64,000 nt of DNA from positions 62,001 to 126,000 of the forward strand of contig JBBPBK010000068.1 of NCBI GenBank assembly GCA_039720395.1. Direction: 5' to 3'. The DNA is from Liquidambar formosana. Taxonomy: Eukaryota > Streptophyta > Magnoliopsida > Saxifragales > Altingiaceae. The notes beneath the pieces are model-generated. The model saw nothing but the letters and a program-made list of their open reading frames with translations, had not been told where the DNA came from and made no database searches. This document shows, in pieces, positions 12,201 to 22,248 of the stretch. A program made the translations under genes and the position numbers. How positions within the stretch are numbered: the stretch's first letter is position 1; the number at the start of each line of letters is the position of its first letter.

Positions 12201-12795
12201 TGAGACCCTTAAAACCCCTCTCTTTTAATATTAAGTTGGAAATGGAGAATACATTAGGGAATGGATTCTTCATTGCCTTCCATCATTATAGGATCATCTA
12301 ACATCTCTTAATGTGGGTACCTGGCTGCAGACATGTAGGAGCTACCCATATTAAAGACATTACTTGAAACTATCACATATGTAGATATCATGGGGTGCCT
12401 AAGCTGGTATATACCAAGAAACTAACATGTGAGGTATATATTTGGTGAAACATACCTGTGTGAATGATGGGTTTAACTTAACTAGGGAAGTATTCCAAGA
12501 AACTAACATGTGAGGAGTATGTACCCTAGAGGCAAAATGATTGGAACTTGCTTATGAAGCAATAGACAAAGAGTTGTCTTCTTACTGTGGGTTAGAAGTC
12601 AAGAAACTAACATGTGAGGCTTCTAGGTCATAGTGGGACCCCAATCCCCATTAGGAATAAGATTCCCGAATTCTATTAGAGGGTGTATGGAATTTGATAA
12701 AATAGTGGGAGGTACCATATGATTAAAGACCCGATCATTATGGATTAAAAATGAAATCTAATTCTCTATTTAATTTTTATATGTAGTTCATAGAA
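9291..12795 (+). other. Unusually long non-coding leader of copia element 1
   Basis: About 3.5 kb between primer site and gag with no sustained ORF. From about 10620 to 11420 it is very AT-rich with many AAACCCTAA and TTTAGGGTTTAGGG words, like degenerate plant telomere motifs but irregularly spaced. Three inverted repeats, TGATTGGTCA...TGACCAATCA, lie at 10734-10758, 10913-10936 and 11076-11100. Around 12430-12620 the phrase AAGAAACTAACATGTGAGG recurs three times. Copia element 2 lacks this whole leader. Confidence 0.6.
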
Positions 12796-13344
12796 ATGGC
12801 TCACCTTAACCCGTTATCCAAAATATTGGACATCAACCGTTTGACTGGACCAAATTGTCTTGATTGGCTTAGGAATCTAAAAATTGTTTTGGATTCCAAG
12901 AATCTTACCTATGCACTTCATAATCCACTTCCCATTGCTCCTGCTGAGGCTACAACTCAGCAAGAGAAAGACGCTTGCCAGAAGCGCATAGACGACGATC
13001 TCATAGCAAGGTGCTATATGATGGTATTTATGAGTCTCGAGCTTAAGAAGCAACATGAGTCCATGGGAAGTGCTTACGAGATTTTTATCAACATACAAGA
13101 ATTGTATGGGAAAGAATTCTTACTTGAATTTAATGAAGCTGCTACTTCCAAGTCTAAGCTCAAGCCCAAGGGCAAGGGCATAGGCAAGGGCAAGAGTACC
13201 TGAAGGAAGAAGAAAGGTAACAACAAAGCCAAAGGAACCTGTTTTCACTGCGGCAAAGATGGGCACTGGAAACGTAACTGCCGGGAGTATCTGGATACTC
13301 TAAAGAACCAACCTTTAGAAGGTATGGATCATGCTCTAAACTAA
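12796..13344 (+). pseudogene. Copia gag remnant with zinc knuckle, element 1
   Basis: The frame opens MAHLNPLSKILDINRLTGPN, a copia-type Gag N-terminus. After LYGKE it jumps to a lysine/glycine-rich linker, so much of the Gag core seems deleted. A TGA at 13201-13203 stops it, and the same frame continues to a perfect CX2CX4HX4C knuckle, CFHCGKDGHWKRNC, at 13240-13281 and a final stop at 13342. The whole would be 182 codons, shorter than a usual copia Gag. Gag would package element RNA; this copy cannot be full length. Confidence 0.75.
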
Positions 13345-15400
13345 ATGTTAGTTTTGCTTCCACTTGGGTACTTAATTCTGATGTGAATTTTGAATTCCAT
13401 GCAGAATCTAGTGGGAAGCAGAAGGTAGAGTAAAGGCGGATCAACCCTACAAGTGGGGAATGGAGCAAACGTTGCTGCATTAGCTGTGGGGCTTGTTGCT
13501 TAACTCTACCTAATGGAGTAGTTTAGAAATAATAGTTGGCTATCTTTATATTCCAGAAGTTATTAGAAACATTAATTTTATTTCAGTTTTATCTAAACGA
13601 TGTTTTAGTTTGATTTAATAAATGTTTTCTATTAAATGAAGAGTTCATTACTTCTGGAGTTTATGTGGATGGCCTTTATTTTCTAAACTTTATTGCAAAT
13701 ATGAATTGCTATGGAGCATGATAGTTCTAAATTGAATGCTAATAAACCTAAGAGAACAAGATATACATAGTGATGTATGTAGAAGTTTCTCTAACTTTAC
13801 AACCTTTACCGATGATTCAGTCTAGGTTTGGGTGTGTATACTTAATGAAGTACAAGTCTAAAACATTTGAAAGGTTCAAAGAATTCAGATATGAAGTAGA
13901 GAAACAAACTAGTAAAAGTATCAAGCTCTTCGATTGGATCGAGGAGGCGAATATTTAACTGGTGATCTTTCAGATCAACTTGTTCAAACAGGCATTCAAT
14001 TCTAATGGACACCTCTTAGAACACCATAACTAAATGGTGTGTCAGAAAGGAGGAAGAGGACCTTATTGGATATGGTCCGATCCATGATAAGTTTCAACGA
14101 CCTAATATTATCCTTGTTAGGATATGCCCTAGAAATTGCCACGTACCTGTGAAACAGAGTTCAAACCAAGGCTGTCCCTTAAGTCCTATATGAGATATGG
14201 AAAGGGAAGCACCAAACCTTAAGCATGTTAAGGTATGGGGGTTGCACTGCATATGTAGAGACACATGATGTAACCAAATTGGAAATCAAGATAACTTGAA
14301 CGTAGGTTTGTGGATTATCCTAAATAGAGTTTAGGATACTAAGTCTATTATCTTGATGAACAAAAGGTGTTTTGTTTGTATGTTTGCAATCTTTCTTGAA
14401 AAAGAGTTTATTCAAGAAGGCAGCAACAACAGGAAAATAGAACTCAAAGAGTTGTCTAATGAGACACAAACCGACATTGATGCAACCCCTGTCCCTGTTG
14501 AGACAGAACCCATTATTGTACCATGATTGTACAAAGGGTTAGTGGGAGTGCGATCATATTTTGGTCCTATAAGTGAATGACGTTCTGCTTATTAGGGAAT
14601 AATGTAGAGACGTTGTCAACAGTGAAAAATTAGTTTTTCACAAAGTTTCTCCATAAAAGATTTGGAAGAAGCATCCTATATTCTAGGAATAGAGGTCTAT
14701 AGAGATAGATCTTAAAGGATGCTAAGTCTCTCCCAATTGAAGTACATAGACAAGATTTTGAAAGAGTTCAAAATGCATGATTCCAAAAGGAGGTCTAATT
14801 CCTGTCAGACATGGAATCAAGTTGTCTATAACTAAAAGACCAGATATCAATTTTGCTGTAAATGTTAGAGCAGATATCAAGCAGACCCAGATAAGGAACA
14901 CTGGGAAGCAGTTAAGGCTATCCTTAAGTTCTTGAGAAGAACTAAAGGACCTATGCCTTGCCTATGGAGAAAGAAACTTGAAATGGTTGGTAGAACGGAT
15001 TCAGATTTTCAATCTGACGATGATGATAGGAGATTAACATTGAGGTATGTTCTCACCTTAAATGGTGGAGCTATAAATTTGAGTACATTGCTGCATGTTT
15101 GGATGAGTAAGTTCATTGCAAAACTAAAAGTGGTTCCTGACATTGAGAAGCCCTTACTATTGTTTTTGTGACAACAATGGGGCTATTGCTCAAGACAAGG
15201 ATCCATGGTCTCATCAAAAGTCCAAACTTTAAGCGGCATTTCCAAGTGATTAGAGAGATCATTGGAAGAGTAACATATACATATAGAAGTTTAATACAAC
15301 AGAGAATAAAGAAGACCCCTTCACTAAGGCTATGACCCAAATGTGTTGGATCACCACCGACAGGATATGTGTATGAGATACATGGTGGATTGGCTATAGT
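13345..15400 (+). pseudogene. Copia pol remnants (integrase, RT, RNase H), element 1
   Basis: Fragments in the correct copia order but in changing frames: integrase-like RRTLLDMVRSMISFNDLI near 14050-14110, RT-like EASYILGIEVYRD and LSQLKYIDKILKEFKMHD near 14665-14785, then KEHWEAVKAILKFLRRTKG near 14893-14950, TDSDFQSDDDD near 14997, and the RNase H end around NNGAIAQDKDPWSHQKSK near 15170-15230. Most of integrase and the core of RT are missing. No functional enzyme can be made. Confidence 0.75.
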
Positions 15401-15413
15401 GCAAGTGGGAGAT
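15401..15413 (+). other. Polypurine tract of copia element 1
   Basis: GCAAGTGGGAGAT directly before the 3' LTR, the expected position and composition of the plus-strand primer. The second copia element has GCAAGTGGGAAAT here. Confidence 0.7.
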
Positions 15414-17105
15414 TGTTAGGATTATGCCCTAGAGCCAATCATGGAGATGATTGTTTAGGGATTAGGAACAATCAATTGATTTCATTTATATATGTCACAT
15501 TTATTATTGATTTAATAAAAGGGCTTATTCTATTATGTTTATATGCATCATTTATATTTACATAATATGTCCATGGAGTTAGAGTTGAGAATATGAAATT
15601 ACAAAGGGTTGTAATTTTGAGACTGTAAATATATCTCTGTACTAAACTCCTAAAACATTCCTAGTTGAAGGTTCACTATGATGGACAGTAATGAACCATA
15701 GGACTAGCACTTGTTAGGTTGACTCTATAGGAGGATAGCTAGTCTCAAGCTATTTGTGTGGAGACACTACAACCAACAAGTGGGTGCCTATTATAAGAAT
15801 AGGGACACTGAATGTGACCAAAGATATGAGATAAACTGAATGGAGTTTTAACCTGCCTGTCAATCAGTTTCTCATTGTTATAGTGGTACAAGTAATCCTT
15901 AGACCTGAGACACCATGGTTGTCTTATGCATGTAGCTTTAGAAGTTTGATAACACTAAGTGCAGATCCTATTCAGGGGTCTGTAAGGGTGTTCATTGGCC
16001 CTACTGCTATGTGTGTGAAGGCATGTGAGTGATCAACAAGGAATCCATCACTCTCAGGAAAAAGGGAGTGAATGTCTCATATAGCATTCATTGAATATAA
16101 CTCATTAAATCCATGGGCCCATGGTAGAATGAATATGGAAAGGAGTTTCCATAAGTTCATCATTGAGTTGATATTAATGAATGAGTATAAAGTAATTGAA
16201 CTAGGGACTTGACAGACTTCCATGTCCTATTAGTTCAATTGGAGACATTGAGTTGATGGAAGGATGGAATTGTAACCTATAAACTATAACAGAAGGGTTC
16301 TTTGTAAATGACTATTCACCTCATTAAGGACCACACCATGAGCCATATGCTAGGTGTTACTCATGGTTAGTAGAAGCCCTAATTGATATAAATGAGTTAT
16401 AATCAATTAGGGAATTGGAAGGAGTTCCAATTAGACCCTTAATGGAAAGTGTTCCATTGTGCACAACTTGTGCTGTTCCTACTACTTGATGATGTGAACC
16501 CAATGGGTCACACACTGATCATGCTAAGAGAGCTTGATTGTCTATGAGAGAAAGGGTATAAGTGATTAAAGAAAAGTTCTTTAGGGGGCTAATTTGTATT
16601 TGATGCAAACTAGTGGGCTAATTGTGTAATTAAGAGTAATTACACAAATTAGATTAGGGTTTGGAATCCCCCCTTGGCCGGCCCTATTAGTGGGCTATAT
16701 AATGCCCACTATAAGGCAATGACATCATCACAATCACTCCTTCCTAAGGGCTGGCTGAAAATTACAGCACTCCCTCTCTCTCTCTCTTTCTTCTCCACCT
16801 TTAGCAACAACAAGGAAGAAGAAAGAAAGGACTTCAAGCTCAAGCTAGGTATGGATACCGTTGGAGGCAGCACACTTGGGCTGCTCATTCACCGCTGTCC
16901 GGAGACAAAGCTTGGTGCAAAAAGGAGAAGATAAAGCTTGGAGCATAAAGGAGAAGACATTAATCAACTGTAAATAATCCCAACTCTCTTGGTAGTTAGG
17001 GTTTATGTTTTTTGTATTATGCATAATCGGATTCATGGGTTTGGGAATCGTAGGAAAATTTTAATTCCGCCTTTGTATTTTTCCTTCCTAGTTAGATTCC
17101 CAACA
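15414..17105 (+). repeat. 3' LTR of copia element 1
   Basis: 1692 bp, TGTTAGG...CCCAACA, nearly identical to the 5' LTR; TATA box at 16696-16702. The near identity means this copy inserted recently. Confidence 0.95.
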
Positions 17106-20100
17106 CAAATTTCCTTCAGCACTACATCCCCTTTCTTTAGACCTCGATCTTTGACATGCTTGTTGAATGCTTTGGCAACTCTCCGCCGATACCCCTGAAC
17201 ATGAACATGATACAGCGCCCTTAAACGCCTTTCATCCAATAAAGCTAACTCATCATAGCGGCTCTTAACCCAATCCACTTCTGTTATTTGACTCTCCATG
17301 GCAACCCTTAGTGAAGGAACCTCCAATTCAACTGGCAGCACGACCTCTATTACATATACTAGAGAGTAAGGGGTAGCCCCTGTTGACGACCTTATTGATG
17401 TTCTGTAACCCTATAGAGCCAATGGTAACTTCTCATGCCAGTCTATGTGTGAGTCTGCAGTCTTCTGTAGTATTTTCTTGATGTTCTTGTTAGCCGCTTC
17501 CACTGCGCCATTAGTCTAAGGACGGTATGGTGACAACAGGTGATGAACTATGCCATACTTTTGCAAGAGCTCATGGGTTTCTTTCTGAAAGTGCTGGCCA
17601 TTGTCTAAGATAACTTCATGCGGTACCCCATATCGATAGATGATGCTGTGCTGTATGAACTGTGCTACCTTATTGGAATTCAAGGTCTTGAAGGACGCTG
17701 CTTCTACCCACTTAGTGAAATAATCGATAGCAACCAGGATGTATTCATGCCCATTTGACGCCTTTGGCTTGATCTGTCGGATGATATCTATCCCCCATAC
17801 TGCGAACAGCCATAGTGATGACATACTTGTTAAAGTCATGGAAGGCAAATGTTGTCCACTAGCGAACAGTTAGCATTTGTGGCACTTCTTGACATGTGAG
17901 TGGCAATCCCTTTCCATGGTAGACCAATAATAGCCTAACCTCATGATTTTCTTAGCTAACATATAGCCATTCATATGCGGAGCCCCTGCCCCTTCATGGA
18001 TTTCTTTAATCAGATGCTCGACTTCCTCCTCGGTGACACACAACAGGTGGATCCCATCGTATGATTTTCGATATAGCTTTCCTCCACAAAGTACATAGTG
18101 ACTTGCCAGCCCTTTTAAGATTTTTCTATCAATACGAGATGCTCCTTCTGGGTACTCCCTTTCCTCAATGAACTTCTTTATGTCATGGAACCACGGATGG
18201 CCATCATTCACTTCCCCTCCTCAAATTGCACAATAGTACACAAGCTTGTCTCGGCATTCTATCACCAACGGCTTCACATTTCCCCCATCAGGTATCTCCA
18301 CCATGGATGCTAGGGTTGCCAAGGCATCGGTAAACTGGTTTTTGTTCCTTGACAGGTAGTTGAACTCTATCTCTGAGAACTCCTTGGTTAGAGCTTCCAG
18401 ATAGGCATGGTATAGCAACAGCTTCTCATCTCGAGTTTTCCATTCCCTTTTTATCTGACAAATGATTAGCACCGAGTCCCCGAACACTTCCAATTCTTTG
18501 ATCCCCAACTCAAGTGCGGCTTCCAATGCCAGGATACAGGCCTCATACTCAGCAACGTTGTTGGTAGCTTCAAACCCCAACTTGACCACCAACGGTGTAA
18601 ATGCCTCTTCAGGTGAGACCAGCAGGACTCCTATCCCATAACCTTTCTTATTGGCTGCCCCATTGAAGTATACTCTCCAAGTTTTTCTACCAATCTCTAG
18701 CACATCCTCGTCTGGGAACTGATCGTTGAACGGAGTGGATGATAACACAGGACAGCTAGCTAGGTAATCTACAATGACGCTCCCCTTGATAGACTTCTGA
18801 TTTACATACTTGATGTCAAATTCGTTGAGGAGAATTGACCATCGAGCAGTTCTATATGACAATACCAGCCTTTCTATCAGATACTTTAACGGATCCATGC
18901 GACTTATCAAGAACACTTCGAAGGACATCATGTAGTGACGGAGTTTCTGCGTTGCCCATACTAGTGCCACACAAGCCTTTTCAATTGCATTGTACTTCAC
19001 TTCATAGTCTGTCATTTTCTTGCTTAAGTAGTAGATGGCATTCTCCTTTGTCGACCCTTCAAGATATTGAGCTAACATAGCTCCCGTCGCGGTTTCGGTG
19101 ACCGTCAAGTATAACAAAAGCGGTGCACCTTGCCGTAGGGGAACTAAGATTGGAGGATTACTCAAGTATCTCTTAATGGTCTCAAAGGCCTCTTAGCATT
19201 CTTCGTTCCATACTTTTGGCACACCTTTCTTAAGCAATTTGAAGATTGGTTCGCAAACCATGATCAAGTTGGCAATGAATCGGCTTATGTATTGAACTCT
19301 TCCCAGAAAACCCCGAATTTGCTTCTCAGTGCTGGGCGGCTCCATCTCCACAATGGCTTTTATCTTCCCTGGGTCCACTTCGATGCCCCTCTGAGTGATC
19401 ATGAACCCCAATAGCTTTCCTGCAGTGACACTAAAAGTGCACTTCTGTGGGTTTAAACGGAGATTGTACTTCTTTGCTCGCTCTAGGAATTTCTCTAGTG
19501 CCTTAAAATGCCCTTCCCTATCCACGGACTTTACGATCATATCATTGACATAAACCTCAACTTCCTTATGGATCATATCATGCAATAAGGTTGTTGCTGC
19601 TCTTTGGTAAGTAGCCCCAGCGTTTCTTAAGCCGAAAGGCATTACCTTGTAACAGTACGTTCCCCATTGCGTGATAAAGGCTGTTTTCTCCATGTCTTGA
19701 GGCGCCATCTTTATCTGGTTATACCCGGAGAATCCGTCTATGAAGAAGAGGAGTGCATGTCCCACTGTGCTGCCCACCAACACATCGATATAGGGTAAAG
19801 GAAAGTCATCCTTAGTGCTTGCGGCGTTGAGATCTCGGAAATCAACACACATCCTCACTTTCCCATCTTTTTTAGGCACAGGAACTATGTTTGACAACCA
19901 CTTGGGATACTCCACAACTTGGAGGAACCCCGCGTCTAGTTGTTTAGTTACCTTTTCTTTTACTTTAAGAGCCCATTCTGGTTTTAATCTTCTGAGTTTC
20001 TGCTTTACCGGCTTCTTTAAGGAATTAGTGGGGATATAGTGTTGCACAATATCGGGGTCAATGCCAAGCATGTCTTCATAAGACCATGCAAAAGCCATAA

Positions 20101-20308
20101 TGTTGGCTTTCAAGAAGGAGATCATCTTTTCTTTTTCGACCGAGGAGAGGGTTTTCCCAATTTTAACTATTCTTGGCAATTCATTCATCCCTAAGTTGAT
20201 TGATTCCAATTCATCCATATTAGGTTCGGTGACGCCCTTTTTCCTTTGCTCAACGAGCTCCGGGGGGACATCGTTCCTAGGATCTATATCCATGCCATAA
20301 ATATCCAT
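17106..20308 (-). pseudogene. pol of element A: RT, two RNase H domains, integrase; disabled
   Basis: Reading from ATG at 20308 (MDIYGMDIDPR): RT motifs VPKKDGKVRMCVDFRDLNAA, MPFGLRNAGATYQRA and YVNDM, where the second catalytic position of YVDD is N (near 19540-19555). Next come a degenerate native RNase H (LLYLTVTETATGAMLAQ), a second RNase H (VYFNGAANKKGYGIG, NNVAEYEACILALEAAL, EVFGDSVLIICQI), an integrase zinc finger (HEGAGAPH...CHKC) and a core with WGIDII and LDNGQHF. Stops: TAA at 19193, TGA at 18221, TAA at 17870, TAG at 17516 and another TAG near 17412. The C-terminal end is displaced to 7418-7585. RT copies element RNA; this copy is catalytically and structurally dead. Confidence 0.85.
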
Positions 20309-20490
20309 AGAGGAAAGAAAAGAGACACTGCATATATAGAGAAAGAAAGCACACTTTATTGACTAGGAATAGTAGGAATGACACACAAAAGAAGGAAAAT
20401 AAACAAATCTGTATCAATACTATGACTCCACAAAGTGAGTTAAGTAGATACATCTTATTGAATTAGGGAAATATTACTAAACTAAGACAC
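20309..20490 (-). other. Gap between gag-pro and pol, element A
   Basis: Ends on the minus strand with a pyrimidine-rich stretch and TGCAG, 19 bases before the pol ATG. Codons between that AG and the ATG read VSFLSS, as in B and D. A splice acceptor is inferred. Confidence 0.5.
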
Positions 20491-21954
20491 CTACAAGCTG
20501 CTATCAGGTAGGCCAAGGTCTTCTTCTTCATGGATCTCCGCAATGACACCACATTCAAGGTACCAATTCAGGAGTGGCATGGTTGCATGGCTAATGGACG
20601 AACCCTGGAGTTCTTCAATGGTCGAGTCTTCCATGGTGAGGATCATATCTTAGAACATTTCAGTCATAGCCCCTGCATTAAGGTTCTCTGCCCAGTCTTC
20701 TTCTTTCTTTTCTCAGAACTCACTATTGATGGCTTCATCATCCACCATTTCAGCTGTGATTGGATACCATTCGGTGAAGAAGATTTCAAAACCCGGAACT
20801 TGGATCTTGGTAGCTTAGTCAAAGGTGGGTTCTGGAAACTCGCAATATAGAAAATCATCCCCCTCTTTGACGAAGTAACCATTCAAAGTAGGTCGATATG
20901 GCTAGATCCCCAGGTCTGGCACCCTTCCCTTGGCTTTGGCTCTTACTTTCTCTTTATTCCTCTTTAGCATTTCTGTATGATCATTTCTAGAGGGCTCATA
21001 TCCTAGCCCAAAAGTGTATGACGTGACTCGACTCTAAACAGACTTAGGGATCCCTTGTTGGCGACGCCCTAGCCCCATGCCTGGAAAGAAACTCATTCTT
21101 CTCATGATTTCACCAACATGCAAGTTGCCATAGGGGCAAAAGTCCAAGGGTATTAATTCACCCTTTTTGAGCTCTTTCTCAATGCATTGGACATAGTCAA
21201 ACCCAGATAGTGGTACGGCTGCTGATTCGGGTTGTATCTCACATATAGGCATGCCTGTAAGTTTCAATTCATAGTCCCCTTGAAGTGTTACTATGGCTCC
21301 TTCATAAGAAAACTTCACCTTTTGATGGAGTGAAGATGGCACAGCCCCAGTGGGATGGATCCAAGGTCGGCCCAACAGCAAGTTGAAACATGACGGCACA
21401 TCCAACACTTGGAATTCCACCCTAAATTCAGTGGGTCCCATGATAAGAGGCAAAGTAACCACCCCTATTACTTCACGACGGGTATTGTCATAAGCTCTTA
21501 CGGTTTGCCCAGATGGCGTGAAATCGGTGGGTCCCAAACCCGGCCAAAACATTGGCAGTTTGGAGAGGACATACATTCAGTGTGGACCCATTATCGATAA
21601 GGACGGTAGGAACCTTCTTCCCCATAGTGTCAACGGTCACATAGAGAGCTTGAGAATGGATTGGCCTGCTTTTGGGTAGGTCCACATCGGTGAACATGAT
21701 GGTTGAGTTCTTGGGAGTTGGATTCACCAAATGTACCCATCCCTCGGGGGATGTGTCAACGGACACTTGTATCTGATTCAACAGTTTCAACACGGTCTGT
21801 CTGTGCTTATGCGAGGCTATGAGTAAGCCCCAAATAGTGATGTTGGCATTGGTCTTCTTCAGCTGCCTAAGCACTTCATCCTCTTCTTCTTGCAAGCTAG
21901 GATGCCTCTGCCCTTCCAAATCTTCCAACGGATTCTCAGACTCTAAGTGGGTAG
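20491..21954 (-). pseudogene. 3' part of gag-protease ORF, element A; truncated and frameshifted
   Basis: Begins inside gag-pro (LESENPLEDLEGQ) right at the LTR junction at 21955 and runs through protease (VLIDNGSTLNVCP, LLLGRPWIHPTGAVPSS) to the C-terminal tail, stop at 20491-20493. A frameshift lies near 21540, and frame changes and stops occur in the tail (20530-20880). The G-patch-like FFPGMGLGRRQQG is present near 21045-21095. The upstream gag domain is absent from the window. Confidence 0.8.
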
Positions 21955-22248
21955 TGTCACACCCCATTTTTGTCACCTTAGCTAGGACATATCATTTCAT
22001 GTAGGATTTTGAGTCCTTTTTGAGTTTAGTCTTTTGCATTGAGTTTCTATAGCATTGAATATCATGTGTATGAATTTTGAAGTGATTTGGAGTTCATTTC
22101 GATAGTCAATAAGAACTTTTGCGACTTTAAGGGCATAATCGTCTTTTAAGCCGTATATTTTCCATTTGACCTTGGAATGAATCCCGAGTCATCCCATCAA
22201 GTTCATATGGTTATATAGAGTCCATATATAGGTTCAATTTCATGAATT
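21955..22248 (+). repeat. LTR fragment (first 294 bp) of a Tat-type element
   Basis: TGTCACACCCCATTTTTGTC starts here and the sequence matches the first part of the full LTR beginning at 22249, breaking off at ATGAATT where the next LTR starts. It interrupts the gag of element A. The best reading is an older LTR into which element B inserted, leaving GAATT as one side of the target duplication. Confidence 0.8.

Larger units (their letters stand above)
7586..17105 (+). mobile_element. Copia element 1: Ty1/copia LTR retrotransposon with two 1692-bp LTRs, non-autonomous
   Basis: Both LTRs begin TGTTAGGATT and end CCCAACA and are the same length; I counted about ten differences between them (about 99.4% identity). 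A tRNA-iMet-type primer site follows the 5' LTR. Gag, integrase, RT and RNase H fragments are present in copia order but broken. It interrupts the pol of element A: 7585 and 17106 join into continuous integrase-coding sequence. Flanking pentamers are CTGAT and CAAAT, both aligning to CGGAT of element D, so the target duplication is imperfect. Confidence 0.92.
1..21954 (-). mobile_element. Element A: Tat-type Ty3/gypsy retrotransposon, minus strand, nested and 5'-truncated
   Basis: In minus-strand order this holds the end of gag-pro (21954-20491), pol (20308-17106 continuing at 7585-7418), a pyrimidine tract as seen on the plus strand, two plus-strand genes (5803-7089 and 2617-5345), a tandem repeat array and part of the 3' LTR (1-488). 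A copia element (7586-17105) splits the end of pol. Gag is cut at 21954, where a plus-strand Ty3 LTR begins. The same order recurs in elements B and D. Two RNase H domains in pol place it in the Tat lineage. Pol and gag-pro have many stops, so this is a dead copy, and it is more diverged than B and D. Confidence 0.85.
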
